Assembly (NCBI GenBank): GCA_903868145.1
Contig: CAIPTY010000051.1
Coordinates: forward strand, 104,008 to 168,007
Origin: an uncultured Desulfuromonadales bacterium
GTDB taxonomy: Bacteria > Desulfobacterota > Desulfuromonadia > Geobacterales > Pseudopelobacteraceae
DNA length: 64,000 nucleotides
Direction: 5' to 3'
Positions 35,887-45,554 of this stretch are shown here, piece after piece; within the stretch, counting starts at the first letter, position 1; each line of letters starts with the position of its first letter. The notes under the pieces were generated by a model. That model had not been told where the DNA came from. It worked only from the letters and a program-made list of their open reading frames with translations, and ran no database searches. Made by a program: the position numbers and the translations under genes.

Positions 35887-38568
35887 ATGACCGATAACGA
35901 CGACATACGCCCTTCCCCCGAGGCAATGCTCAAACTGGCCCAGGCTGAGGAAGTGACGGCTGAGCTGGGTAAGCTGAAGATCTTCCTCGGCTATGCCGCC
36001 GGCGTCGGCAAAACCTACGCAATGCTGGAGGCGGCACGTCAGAGAAAGAAGGATGGCCGCGACGTGGTAGTCGGCTATGTCGAATCCCATGGCCGCAGTG
36101 AGACCGATGCACTGCTGGAGGGAATGGAAGCATTGCTGCGTAAGGAAGTCCACTATCTGGGAGTCGCGTTGCCGGAGATGGACCTTGATGCCATACTGGC
36201 TCGCAGGCCACAGATTGTTCTGGTGGATGAACTTGCCCATAGCAACGCCCCTGGTTCGAGACACGAGAAGCGCTGGCAGGATGTGGAGGAGATCCTGGAA
36301 ACGGGAATCGATGTTTATACCACGGTCAACATCCAGCACTTTGAAAGCCTGAACGATGTGGTGACTCAGATCACCGGCATAACCGTGCGTGAGACAATAC
36401 CTGACCGGCTGCTGGACATCGCCTTCGAGATCAAACTGATTGATATCCCCCCGGAAGACCTGATTCAGCGTTTGAACGAGGGGAAGATTTACATCCCCGA
36501 TCAGGCTGCCAAGGCCATCGAGAAGTTCTTCCGCCCCGGAAACCTGATGGCCCTGCGGGAGCTGTCACTGCGTCGCACTGCCGCCCGGGTGGACGACCAG
36601 ATGCGAGCCTACATGGAGACCCAGTCCATCGCCGGGCCCTGGCCGACGGCCGAACGCCTGCTGGTCTGCGTCAGCGGCAGCCCTTACAGCGAAAAATTGA
36701 TCCGCGCCACCTGCCGCCTGGCAGAAGAATTGAAGGCCCAGTGGTTCACGGTCTATATCGAGACGCCTGCAGGAGGTCGCTATGTTCGGGAGAACCGGGA
36801 GCGCATCTGGCAGAACCTGAGACTGGCAGAAGGCCTGGGAGCGCAGATCTCGACCATCACCGCCAACGATGTCACTGATGCGGTCATGGAGTACACCAGC
36901 AGCCACAACATTACCAAGATTGTGATGGGCAAACCCAACCGGCCCCGCTGGCGTGAAATCCTTCAGCCACCTCTCGTCGATCAGATCATCCGCAGGAGCG
37001 GGGCCGTGGATGTTGTTATCGTCAGCTTCGAACAGGAGGATTCCGCTAAAGCTGCTACCGTGCCGAAGCGCCGTCACCCGTTCGAACTACGCGGCTACGC
37101 AGCCAGTCTGACTCTGATTGCCGCGGCTACCCTTGTGTGCGAGTTGCTGCGCCCCTTCCTTGCGCCTACCAATATGGTCATGTTCTACCTGTTGGCTGTG
37201 GTCGTTGCTTCGGTTCGGCTCGGCCGCAAACCGGCCATTGCCACCGCTTTTCTCGGGGTGCTGGCATTCGACTTTTTCTTCGTACCGCCGCGGATGACCT
37301 TTGTGGTGGCCGACACCCAGTACCTGCTGACTTTCCTGGGACTGTTCGTGGTGGGTGTCGTCATAAGCACCCTGGTGGCACGTTCGCGTGAACGGGCTGA
37401 TGTCATGCGTGCCCGCGAGGTGCAAACCGCCAGCCTCTACTACCTGAGCCGGGATCTGGCAGCCTCGGTGAATATCGACGCAGTGTTGAAGGCGGTGCTC
37501 AGAAACATTGAGGAGGCGCTTAATGCCCAGGTGGTGATTCTGCTGCCGGAGGGCGAACGGCTTGACATCCTGGCCACCAGCGAGGGACTGGCGCTGGACA
37601 CCAAGGAAGAGGCCGTGGCGGACTGGGCCTTCCGTAACAACCACCCGGCCGGTCGTGCCACGGATACACTCGTATCTGCAACCCTGATCTATCTTCCCCT
37701 GCAGACCCCCGCCAGTGTCCTTGGCGTGATGGGAGTCAGACTGGAGAGTGAGCATGAATACCACACCCAGGAGAACCGCCGTCTGTTAGATGCCTTCGCC
37801 ACCCAGGCCGCCATGGCCATGGAGCGGATCCAGTTCTCGCGCCAGGCCGAGCAGTCTCTGATCCTCCAGGCACGGGAAAACCTGGAAAGGGCGTTACTCA
37901 ACTCCATATCACACGACCTGCGGTCACCCCTGTCCACGGTCACCGGAGTCCTCACCAGTCTGAAGGATGAAGGGGAACGTCTCGATGACCATGCGCGCCG
38001 GGAGCTTCTGGAGACCGCCTGCAACGAGGCAGATCGCCTGAACCGCTTCGTCGGCAATCTGCTGGACATGACCCGCATTGAGGCCGGAGCCGTCAAACTC
38101 AACCTGGAACCATGCGATGTGCAGGAGCTGGTGGGCTGTGCCCTGGCCGTTCTGGAGTCACGCAGCGATACCCGGAAGGTGTCGTTCAAGATGCTGCCGG
38201 TCATGCCGCCGGTACCCATGGACCTGGTGCTGATGACCCAGGTACTGGTCAACCTGCTGGAAAATAGTCTTAAATATTCACCACCGGGAAGCCCCATCGA
38301 GATTGTCGCTTCCACGGAGTCGTCATGGGTGCTGCTTGAAGTGAACGATAGAGGCCCGGGCGTTGCCGAGCACGACCTTAAGCGGGTCTTTGACAAGTTC
38401 TACCGTATCCCGATCCCCGAAGGGGCGGGAGGGACCGGCCTGGGTCTGTCCATCTGCAAGGGGATCGTCGAAGCGCACGGCGGCAGCATTCAGGCAGAGA
38501 ACCGAACCGGTGGAGGACTGAGCATCATCATTCGGCTGCGACATGAGAATGCTGAAGAAGAGAGCTGA
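35887..38568 (+). CDS. kdpD: sensor histidine kinase KdpD
   Basis: An 893-aa turgor/K+ sensor kinase. In order: KdpD domain with Walker A GYAAGVGKTYAML (about residues 35-47) and Walker B VDELAHSN; a Usp-like domain (LLVCVSGSPYSEKLIR); four membrane spans of the DUF4118 unit (about 400-500); a GAF-like domain; HisKA with the phosphorylated histidine in NSISHDLRSPLS; and HATPase motifs (NLLENSLKYSPPGS, DRGPGV, GTGLGLSICKG). Start ATG 35887 is used; the track's 22 extra residues (MDAVRPRIW...) come from sequence after the inserted nuclease gene. It is split from kdpABC by about 2.2 kb. Confidence 0.95.
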   Translation: MTDNDDIRPSPEAMLKLAQAEEVTAELGKLKIFLGYAAGVGKTYAMLEAARQRKKDGRDVVVGYVESHGRSETDALLEGMEALLRKEVHYLGVALPEMDLDAILARRPQIVLVDELAHSNAPGSRHEKRWQDVEEILETGIDVYTTVNIQHFESLNDVVTQITGITVRETIPDRLLDIAFEIKLIDIPPEDLIQRLNEGKIYIPDQAAKAIEKFFRPGNLMALRELSLRRTAARVDDQMRAYMETQSIAGPWPTAERLLVCVSGSPYSEKLIRATCRLAEELKAQWFTVYIETPAGGRYVRENRERIWQNLRLAEGLGAQISTITANDVTDAVMEYTSSHNITKIVMGKPNRPRWREILQPPLVDQIIRRSGAVDVVIVSFEQEDSAKAATVPKRRHPFELRGYAASLTLIAAATLVCELLRPFLAPTNMVMFYLLAVVVASVRLGRKPAIATAFLGVLAFDFFFVPPRMTFVVADTQYLLTFLGLFVVGVVISTLVARSRERADVMRAREVQTASLYYLSRDLAASVNIDAVLKAVLRNIEEALNAQVVILLPEGERLDILATSEGLALDTKEEAVADWAFRNNHPAGRATDTLVSATLIYLPLQTPASVLGVMGVRLESEHEYHTQENRRLLDAFATQAAMAMERIQFSRQAEQSLILQARENLERALLNSISHDLRSPLSTVTGVLTSLKDEGERLDDHARRELLETACNEADRLNRFVGNLLDMTRIEAGAVKLNLEPCDVQELVGCALAVLESRSDTRKVSFKMLPVMPPVPMDLVLMTQVLVNLLENSLKYSPPGSPIEIVASTESSWVLLEVNDRGPGVAEHDLKRVFDKFYRIPIPEGAGGTGLGLSICKGIVEAHGGSIQAENRTGGGLSIIIRLRHENAEEES

Positions 38569-38578
38569 AGGGGACAAT

Positions 38579-39286
38579 ATGACGACTGAATACAGCCCAG
38601 ACAATCTGCCTCGCATACTGGTAGTGGATGACGAACTGGCCATCAGGCGGTTTCTGAATACGGTGCTGTCCAAAGAGGATTTTTCCCTTCATGAGGCTGA
38701 AAACGGTCATGCCGGCCTGGCGGCTGCCGCCGCATGCCGACCGGATGTCATCCTGCTCGACCTGGGTCTGCCTGATCTGGACGGCATCGAGGTGATCAAG
38801 CGGATCCGCGAATGGTCATCAGTACCGATCATTGTCCTCTCGGTGCGCGACCGCGAAAATGACAAGGTGGCAGCGCTGGATGCCGGTGCCGACGACTACC
38901 TCACCAAGCCCTTTGGTGTCGGCGAACTGCTGGCACGTATCAGGGCCGCGTTGCGCCGCTCGCTGCAGGAGATCTCCGAACCGATATTTATCAGTAACGA
39001 TCTGCAGGTGGATCTGGGCAGCCGGCGGGTGACGATAAGCGGTACAGACATCTCGCTGACACCAACCGAATACGATATTCTCCGGCTATTGGTCGCTCAT
39101 GCCGGTAAAGTCATGACCCACGGGCAGATCCTGAAACAGGTTTGGGGATTGGCCTACCAGGAACAACCACATGTGCTGCGAGTAAATGTCAGTAATCTGC
39201 GGCGCAAACTGGAAAAAGACCCCTCCCGCCCTCAACATATTGTTACCGAGCCCGGAGTTGGTTATCGCCTCAAACAGCCAACCTAG
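38579..39286 (+). CDS. kdpE: response regulator KdpE
   Basis: A 235-aa OmpR-type regulator. The receiver has ILVVDDELAIRR, a phospho-acceptor Asp in ILLDLGLPDLDG, and the conserved Lys in YLTKPFGVGELLARI; the C-terminus is a winged helix (LTPTEYDILRLLVAHAGKV, LRVNVSNLRRKLEKDP). KdpD phosphorylates it and it activates kdp transcription. ATG 38579 follows AAGGGGAC. Confidence 0.96.
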   Translation: MTTEYSPDNLPRILVVDDELAIRRFLNTVLSKEDFSLHEAENGHAGLAAAAACRPDVILLDLGLPDLDGIEVIKRIREWSSVPIIVLSVRDRENDKVAALDAGADDYLTKPFGVGELLARIRAALRRSLQEISEPIFISNDLQVDLGSRRVTISGTDISLTPTEYDILRLLVAHAGKVMTHGQILKQVWGLAYQEQPHVLRVNVSNLRRKLEKDPSRPQHIVTEPGVGYRLKQPT

Positions 39287-39349
39287 AAAGTCATTGAGAA
39301 CCTCAGCCTGCCGGTGTATAAGTAGTTTCTTTACCATCGGAGGCATTCA

Positions 39350-41167
39350 ATGAAACATGACGAAGCCGACTCCTACTGGGGTGGCATCATCAAATCCATG
39401 GGCCTGGTATTTGGCGACATAGGTACCAGCCCGATATACACCCTGACTGTTATCATTGCCCTGACAAAACCGACCCAGGAAAACGTCTTCGGGATCATCT
39501 CCCTGATCGTCTGGACCCTGATGATCCTGGTCAACATCGAGTACGCCCTGCTGGCCATGAGCCTGTCCCGCAAAGGCGAAGGCGGCACCATTGTGCTGCG
39601 CGAGATCCTGGTGCGCATGATCAAACCGGGGCGTCAGATGGTCTTTATTACCTTCCTCTCCTATCTGGGGGTTGCTCTGCTGCTGGGCGACGGCGTCATC
39701 ACCCCGGCTATTTCAATCCTGTCAGCGGTGGAGGGCATTGAACTGATTCCGGGGCTTGAGCATACCTCGCAGAATATCCTCATCCTGATCGCCGCCATTA
39801 TCGCCGTATTTCTGTTCATCTTTCAGTTCAAGGGTACGGACAAGGTCGCCAACGCCTTCGGACCGATCATGGTGGTCTGGTTTGCCGCCCTGACGCTTTC
39901 GGGCATAATCGCCCTGTTCACATTTCCCGGCATTCTTGCCGCCGTCAGCCCCCACTATGCCATCGGATTCCTGGCGAAGAACGGCATGGCAGGCTTCTTT
40001 ATCCTCTCCGAGGTCATCCTGTGTGCCACCGGCGGTGAAGCCCTGTATGCCGACATGGGGCATCTCGGTCGAAAGCCGGTCAAACGGGCCTGGAACTTTG
40101 TATTCGTAGCGCTGATTATAAATTACCTCGGCCAGGGGGCATTCATCCTGACTCACCCGGACGCGAAGAATATCCTGTTCAGCATGGTGCAGTCCCAGTC
40201 AACACTGCTCTACATTCCGTTTCTGATCCTGACGGTCATGGCCACGGTCATAGCCTCGCAGGCACTGATCAGCGGGGTTTTTTCAATAGTCTACCAGGGC
40301 ATAACCACCCGCATCCTGCCGCTCCTGAAGGTTGACTACACCTCCCGGCAGCTCAAATCGCAGATTTATATCAACGCGGTCAACTGGATTCTGCTGGCTC
40401 TGGTGATCATGATTATGCTGGTATTCAGGAAGTCGGAGAATCTGGCTGCTGCCTACGGCCTGGCAGTCACCGGAACCATGACGATCACCGGCATCATGAT
40501 GGTCATGATATTTTCCCGGACACAGAAAAAATGGAAGGTCCCGGTCGCACTGCTCGTGACGGTCGTCGACTTCGTTTTCCTGTTCTCAAATCTGTACAAA
40601 CTTCCCCATGGCGGCTACTGGTCGCTGATCCTCGCCTCCATCCCCCTGGCAGCGATCCTGATCTGGACCAAGGGACAGCGCGCGCTCTACAAGGCGCTTC
40701 GCCCGCTTGATATGGAAACTTATCTGATGAGCTATGAGCAGATCTACAAAAAGGGGCACATCGCCGGTACCGGCCTGTTTTTCGTCAAGGAGTGGAACAC
40801 CATCCCACCCTATCTGGTGCACTGCACCATCCGCAGCAATATCATCTACGAGCGCAACGTGCTGATCTCCATCATCCGCACCGACGAGCCATACGGCCTG
40901 GAGAGCAGCCTCACAACGGCCCTGGGAACCGGTCTGGATGCATTCGAGATCCACGCCGGCTACATGGAAATGTTCGATATAGAACAGTTGCTCAAGGACA
41001 ACGGCATTGTGGAGAAGGTCATTTTCTACGGCATCGAAGACATCGCCACCGGCAATCCATTCTGGAAAGTATTCTCAGCCCTCAAGAAACTGACGCCAAA
41101 CTTCGTGCAGTTCAACAAACTCCCGGCAGCCAAGCTGCAGGGGGTTGTGACTCGGGTGGAGATGTAG
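39350..41167 (+). CDS. kup: KUP-type low-affinity potassium uptake protein
   Basis: A 605-aa K+/H+ symporter with about twelve spans. Family marks are GLVFGDIGTSPIYTL at the start, LGDGVITPAISILSAVEG and GGEALYADMGHLGR. The C-terminal cytosolic region is of normal length. GGAGGCATTC precedes the ATG. It follows kdpE, giving this region both high- and low-affinity K+ uptake. Confidence 0.95.
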   Translation: MKHDEADSYWGGIIKSMGLVFGDIGTSPIYTLTVIIALTKPTQENVFGIISLIVWTLMILVNIEYALLAMSLSRKGEGGTIVLREILVRMIKPGRQMVFITFLSYLGVALLLGDGVITPAISILSAVEGIELIPGLEHTSQNILILIAAIIAVFLFIFQFKGTDKVANAFGPIMVVWFAALTLSGIIALFTFPGILAAVSPHYAIGFLAKNGMAGFFILSEVILCATGGEALYADMGHLGRKPVKRAWNFVFVALIINYLGQGAFILTHPDAKNILFSMVQSQSTLLYIPFLILTVMATVIASQALISGVFSIVYQGITTRILPLLKVDYTSRQLKSQIYINAVNWILLALVIMIMLVFRKSENLAAAYGLAVTGTMTITGIMMVMIFSRTQKKWKVPVALLVTVVDFVFLFSNLYKLPHGGYWSLILASIPLAAILIWTKGQRALYKALRPLDMETYLMSYEQIYKKGHIAGTGLFFVKEWNTIPPYLVHCTIRSNIIYERNVLISIIRTDEPYGLESSLTTALGTGLDAFEIHAGYMEMFDIEQLLKDNGIVEKVIFYGIEDIATGNPFWKVFSALKKLTPNFVQFNKLPAAKLQGVVTRVEM

Positions 41168-42183
41168 TGTTCAATTGGATTTTGCTGCTGATAGCCCTGG
41201 GAATCATCCTGCTGGGTGCGACCGTCTTTACCAACGGCCTGGAGTGGTTCGGCAAGAAGATGAAACTGTCTGACGGCGCGGTGGGCAGCATCTTTGCCGC
41301 CATCGGGACAGCCCTTCCCGAGACCCTCGTGCCGATCGTGGCCATCATGTTCGGTACGGCCGAGGCGGGACATAAAATCGGAGTCGGGGCGATCATCGGG
41401 GCCCCGTTCATGCTCGGCACGCTGGCATTTTTTATCAGCGGTCTGGCGGTGATCTGGAATCGGAAAAAACGGGACGATTATCCGGTTATGCGGGTTGATA
41501 CGATCGTCATGCGACGCGACATGGAGTATTTCATGATACTCTACGCCATTGCGATCGCCGCCTCCTTTCTGAGCGGCCATCCGGTCATCAAAACCTTCAT
41601 CGCCCTGTCACTTGTTCTGGTCTACGGCGGCTACGTGCTCAAGACGCTTCGGGGCGGCGGAGAGCCGGAGGCACACGAGATCGAGGAGTCGGAGATCGAC
41701 CCCTGCTTCTTTGCCCCCAAATCCCACGATCCGCAGATGTCCATCATCGGCTTTCAGGTGCTCAGCTCCCTGCTCCTGATCGTGTGGGGTTCCTACATCT
41801 TCGTTGAAAAGGTGCAGATTATTTCGGTTCAGATGGGCATCTCGCCCTTTATTCTGGCCATGATCATCGCGCCGATCGCAACTGAATTGCCTGAGAAATT
41901 CAACAGTGTAATCTGGATCAACAAGGGCAAGGATACCCTGGCAATCGGCAATGTAACCGGTGCCATGGTCTTCCAGGGATCGATCATCACCGCCATCGGC
42001 ATCATGATGACCGACTGGCACCTCAACGCAGCGGCCCTGCTGACCGTAGCCCTGACTTTTGGCTCGGTCGGCCTGGCTTATGTGCAGATTCGTTGGAAAA
42101 AACACCTGACACCGGGAACCCTTCTGGTTGGCGGGGCGTTCTACTTCATCTTTCTGGTGCTGATCTTTATGGGGAAAATATAG
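41167..42183 (+). CDS. CaCA-family sodium/calcium-type antiporter
   Basis: A 338-aa membrane protein of the YrbG/CaCA type with two inverted repeats: alpha-1 GSIFAAIGTALPETLVPIVAI and alpha-2 APIATELPEKFNSVIWINKGK with GNVTGAMVFQGS. A hydrophilic loop (about residues 165-190) lies between them. The GTG start overlaps the last base of the kup stop. The track's 40792 start is an out-of-frame run inside kup. Transported cation not certain. Confidence 0.9.
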   Translation: MFNWILLLIALGIILLGATVFTNGLEWFGKKMKLSDGAVGSIFAAIGTALPETLVPIVAIMFGTAEAGHKIGVGAIIGAPFMLGTLAFFISGLAVIWNRKKRDDYPVMRVDTIVMRRDMEYFMILYAIAIAASFLSGHPVIKTFIALSLVLVYGGYVLKTLRGGGEPEAHEIEESEIDPCFFAPKSHDPQMSIIGFQVLSSLLLIVWGSYIFVEKVQIISVQMGISPFILAMIIAPIATELPEKFNSVIWINKGKDTLAIGNVTGAMVFQGSIITAIGIMMTDWHLNAAALLTVALTFGSVGLAYVQIRWKKHLTPGTLLVGGAFYFIFLVLIFMGKI

Positions 42184-42192
42184 TCAAAGACT

Positions 42193-42365
42193 TTCACCAC
42201 AGAGACACAGAGACACAGAGACACGGAGACACAGAGAAAGGCAAGAAACCCTTTCGTAGTTTCAAACCTGAACCTTATTCTTTTTTATTTTAGACCCACC
42301 TTGAAAGTTTTTACCATAGACTCCAGACGTTGCTTTTCTCCGTGTCTCTGTGCCTCCGTGGTAGA
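42193..42365. repeat. inverted pair of (GAGACAC)n-type repeats, locus B
   Basis: TTCACCACAGAGACACAGAG... (42193-42240) with six seven-base units faces the inverted arm CTTTTCTCCGTGTCTCTGTGCCTCCGTGG (42333-42365). It is the same pair as at 22577-22705. The right arm is read as the C-terminus of the radical SAM gene. Confidence 0.82.
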
Positions 42366-43289
42366 TGTTTGGTTTTTTATTGAACTCCCCTGCCGCGTCC
42401 CGCGCCGCTCCATCTCGGAGTCGATCAGATTGAGCACCTCGAACTTTTTGAGCGACCATAACGGCGCCACCAGATTGTCATGACCACCGTCTCCGGTCAG
42501 GCGATGAATCAGGATGCGCGGGTCCAGCCGTTCCAGAAAATCACACACCAGACCGGCGTATTCATCTCTATCCAGAACCTGCAGCTCGCCCCGCCCGTAC
42601 ATCTCCGCCAGCCCTGTACTCTTCATGACATGCAACAGGTGCAGTTTGACACCAGCCACGCCAAGGCGGTTCAGCTCTCCGGCCATGGCCAGCATCTCAT
42701 CACGCGTTTCTCCGGGCAGCCCCAAAATGACATGGGCGCACACCCGCAAACCATGTGAAGCAGCGCGCAATACGGCATCCACCGAACAGGCATGGTCGTG
42801 GCGGCGGTTGATGAACCTCAGGCTCTTGTCATGGATGGACTGGATACCCAACTCCAGCCAGAGGTATGTTTTCTGATTGAATCTTGAAAGACAGTCAAGG
42901 ATGGGATCGGGGATACAATCGGGACGGGTCGCAACAATCAGACCGACAACATCGGGCACGCCAAGCGCCTCTGTGTACAGCTCGGCAAGGTGTTCTACCG
43001 ACGAATATGTATTTGAATATGCCTGAAAATAGGCAATGAACCTGGAAGCCCGGTATTTGCGGCGCATGACCTCTTTGCCGTCTTCGATCTGCCCGGCTAC
43101 TGAGAGATTTCGGGAGATGCCATGGGAGCCGGACCCGTGGCTGCCGCAGAAGATACACCCTTCCGTGTCCAGCCAGCCGTCACGGTTCGGACAGGTGAAG
43201 CCGGCATCGACCGAAATACGCTGAACTTTACAGCCAAAAATACGTTTCAGCTCGTCGGAGAAGGCGTTGTAGGGCTTAAGTGAGGCCAA
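42285..43289 (-). CDS. TIGR01212-family radical SAM protein (YtqA/YhcC-like)
   Basis: A protein of about 334 aa with the family start VQRISVDAGFTCPNRDGWLDTEGCIFC, in which the three cluster cysteines are spaced CxxxxxxxxxxxxxxCxxC. Other marks are FQAYSNTYSSVEHL, VIGLIVATRPDCIPD-like, WLELGIQSIHD and VCAHVILGLPGETRDEM. The substrate is unknown; an RNA-modification role is often suggested. TTG 43289 (four bases after the upstream stop) or GTG 43325 is the start; neither has a clear ribosome site. The last about 30 residues (TTEAQRHGEKQ...) are translated from the GAGACAC repeat, so the C-terminus was changed by the repeat. Confidence 0.83.
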   Translation of the reverse strand: MASLKPYNAFSDELKRIFGCKVQRISVDAGFTCPNRDGWLDTEGCIFCGSHGSGSHGISRNLSVAGQIEDGKEVMRRKYRASRFIAYFQAYSNTYSSVEHLAELYTEALGVPDVVGLIVATRPDCIPDPILDCLSRFNQKTYLWLELGIQSIHDKSLRFINRRHDHACSVDAVLRAASHGLRVCAHVILGLPGETRDEMLAMAGELNRLGVAGVKLHLLHVMKSTGLAEMYGRGELQVLDRDEYAGLVCDFLERLDPRILIHRLTGDGGHDNLVAPLWSLKKFEVLNLIDSEMERRGTRQGSSIKNQTSTTEAQRHGEKQRLESMVKTFKVGLK

Positions 43290-43293
43290 CCGA

Positions 43294-44106
43294 TTATCTG
43301 CAAGCCGCTGGAATAGACGCTTCACAGGGGACTTTCGTCTGGCACAGGCCACAGCCGGTTTGGGGGACACCGTACAATTCGGAGAGCTTTTCAGGTGCGG
43401 TTCCATAGACCAGTTCACGGCAGCGATACTTGTCATGGCCATTTCGCGTTATGGCGTCTACCGGACAGCGTGTTATGCAGGCGCCGCAGCTTCCGTCATG
43501 ATAATGGAGGCAGTTGGCATGATGGTCGCTGAATGTCCGTGGCGTCGGAGAGAGTGGCAGTGTTGTGACGACACTGCCGCAGCGGTGGGCGATCCCGCGG
43601 GAGGTAATGAATCCGTCGCTCAGGCTGAATGTGCCGAGCCCTGCGGCATACGCGGCATGACGTTCGGACCAGCTTGATGCGATGCCGACCGGCGTATCGC
43701 CGAATTCTTTCCAGAGCGGCGAGTACTGGGGAGCCACGGCTTGATGCCCCTGTTCTTCCAGCCATGCGACCAGATGGCGGCGCAGATCACGGTTGATGTT
43801 TTCTCCATTGGTGCGGGTCAGAGCCCATTCCCGGGACGGCAGCTCATTCTCTTTCCGGTTGCTCTCGCGCACCGTACGGTTGATGGGCACTATCCAGGTA
43901 ATAACGGACGTCGCGCCCTGCAACAACTCGCCCGGTGTCAGATGAAACGGACCGATAATCCGCTTGTAGTCGGTGAATATCTCATCTGACGCTGAAGAAA
44001 TCCCCAGCAGCGGCTCGTCAAAATACGGTGCGTCGCTTCCCGGCAATCGATTGCCGGGATGGTTGAGAATGAATACGGAAATTTCAGCACGTATCCGTTC
44101 TTCCAT
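43294..44106 (-). CDS. epoxyqueuosine-reductase-like 4Fe-4S protein
   Basis: A 270-aa protein whose C-terminal half has a ferredoxin-type cluster motif CGACITRCPVDAI and further cysteines in CRELVYG and TGCGLCQTKVPCE, as in QueG. It lacks the full cobalamin-binding N-terminal set of QueG, so it is a relative rather than a clear QueG. GGGGAGAAATGAC precedes the ATG, two bases after the lipocalin stop. Confidence 0.75.
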   Translation of the reverse strand: MEERIRAEISVFILNHPGNRLPGSDAPYFDEPLLGISSASDEIFTDYKRIIGPFHLTPGELLQGATSVITWIVPINRTVRESNRKENELPSREWALTRTNGENINRDLRRHLVAWLEEQGHQAVAPQYSPLWKEFGDTPVGIASSWSERHAAYAAGLGTFSLSDGFITSRGIAHRCGSVVTTLPLSPTPRTFSDHHANCLHYHDGSCGACITRCPVDAITRNGHDKYRCRELVYGTAPEKLSELYGVPQTGCGLCQTKVPCEASIPAACR

Positions 44107-44107
44107 G

Positions 44108-44686
44108 TCATTTCTCCCCTTTCGCCGAATATGGTCGCTGTATCAGGTTCTCCACTGCAAAACCCATTCGGGCGACCCGCTCACGGACACCCGCGTATAC
44201 TGCTTCATCAAGCACCCGTTGACGAGCCAGGATCCAGAGATATTTCCGGTTGGGTGATCCGATAGCCACATACTCATATTCCCGACCCAGGTCGATAATC
44301 CAGTAATCTCCCCTGAAAGGCCAGAAAAATGAGACCTTCAGCTTGGCATTGGTGCTCGCGTCAACCACCCAGGCTCGTCCAACGGCCTCGCGTTTTTTTC
44401 CATCCGCCTCATTGGTGCAGCTGTTGACAACCTTCACGTCACCATCGGAACGCATGCTGTAGGTCGCCGTGCTTCCCACGCATCCCTCCTGAAAAAATTG
44501 TTCAAACCGTGCTATCTCGTACCATGTTCCCATATAACGCGCCAGATCGACACTCGATACGGTTGGCAGTGGCGGCGCGGAGGATGCTGCCTGAGTACGC
44601 TGGGGCATCGAAAAAAGAAGAAACACAAAACAACCGGCCGTGAGGATCATTCTGATCTCAGCAGGCAGAGGGCAAATTGTATACAT
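44108..44686 (-). CDS. blc: bacterial lipocalin (Blc family)
   Basis: A 192-aa secreted lipocalin: signal region (MILTAGCFVFLLFSMPQRTQA within the first 33 residues), the fold signature DLARYMGTWYEIARFEQFF, and YWIIDLGREYEYVAIGSPNRKYLWIL. These bind lipids or other hydrophobic molecules at the envelope. No lipobox is obvious, so it may be periplasmic. GGGAGATACTC favours ATG 44686 over an internal ATG at 44650. Confidence 0.88.
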   Translation of the reverse strand: MYTICPLPAEIRMILTAGCFVFLLFSMPQRTQAASSAPPLPTVSSVDLARYMGTWYEIARFEQFFQEGCVGSTATYSMRSDGDVKVVNSCTNEADGKKREAVGRAWVVDASTNAKLKVSFFWPFRGDYWIIDLGREYEYVAIGSPNRKYLWILARQRVLDEAVYAGVRERVARMGFAVENLIQRPYSAKGEK

Positions 44687-44873
44687 GAGTATCTCCCGTT
44701 CTACATGTTGTTAAATTTGTGCAGATTCTTTGAATCAGATGGAGCCTGAACTGTCTGTTCGAAACTATCACATTACGCGACGAGGTACGAAACTTTATTA
44801 CACATGCAGAATGGGATAATGTGGAACGTACTATGGTCAGAAGGATGGAGAAGTTCAATCCATCGCTGGAAGG

Positions 44874-45551
44874 CTATACTTCGAGGAATGAAAAGGTAAA
44901 ACTGGACAGGTCAACAACCAGAAAGCGATCGAGGAGTTTGGGAGCACCGCACATGATATGAAAAAGTTCATTACACATAAGACCCGCAATTATAATCACG
45001 TTGTCTGCCGAAACCGGAATTGGACCTTTCGGTTGCAGATAGCCGCCAAATATTTCATCAAGCGGTTGAGAAGTGCCTTTCATAAGGGTCAGGACCTGCC
45101 CCTGTTCGCCCTCGATACCACCATGCACGAAAAAACGCCCCGTAGGTGTAGCCTCGTGTAAGTCAAAGCGGCTGACAAAATTATCCAGGCAATCAACCAC
45201 GCTATTGACTTCCGGTGGTATGCAAAAGCCCCGGTCGATTCTGCTTTCGTGAGCAATAATATCAATACCGGAATTGATGGCCTTAAGGCGTTCTTCAGCA
45301 ACCTGCAACTTTTTCCGCCCCACATCGCACTCTCCGTAAAGGCTCTGGCGATGCAGGTCACTCCACGCCACAGCACCATCGTCAACCAGATGCAACGTGG
45401 CTACTCCTGCCCGTGCCATAATCTGGCTTACCGTGGCTCCCAGCCCCCCCAAACCTGCGATAAGCAACGTGCTCCCGGCAATCTGCCGCTGTTTTTCTTC
45501 ACCCCAGACAAGTAGCTGCCGGGAAAAGCGTTCGGAATCTGGCACCGACAT
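44874..45551 (-). CDS. ThiF/MoeB-family adenylyltransferase of the AOR locus
   Basis: A 225-aa E1-like enzyme. The nucleotide loop is LLIAGLGGLGATVSQIMARAG; DDGAVAWSDLHRQSLYGECDVGRKK follows the MoeB/ThiF pattern and VVDCLDNFVSRFDLHE contains the substrate aspartate. It lacks the usual CxxC zinc pairs and is short. It would adenylate the C-terminal Gly-Gly of the adjacent MoaD-like protein for sulfur transfer into the pterin cofactor. GGAGG precedes the ATG. Confidence 0.88.
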   Translation of the reverse strand: MSVPDSERFSRQLLVWGEEKQRQIAGSTLLIAGLGGLGATVSQIMARAGVATLHLVDDGAVAWSDLHRQSLYGECDVGRKKLQVAEERLKAINSGIDIIAHESRIDRGFCIPPEVNSVVDCLDNFVSRFDLHEATPTGRFFVHGGIEGEQGQVLTLMKGTSQPLDEIFGGYLQPKGPIPVSADNVIIIAGLMCNELFHIMCGAPKLLDRFLVVDLSSFTFSFLEV

Positions 45552-45554
45552 GAC

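Noticed and set aside
40792-41166. N-terminal part of the 463-aa ORF before the CaCA gene
   Set aside because: Out-of-frame run inside kup; the true start is the GTG at 41167.
42193-42240. CRISPR-like array of short repeats
   Set aside because: Units are seven bases without spacers; it is a tandem repeat arm, not a CRISPR.
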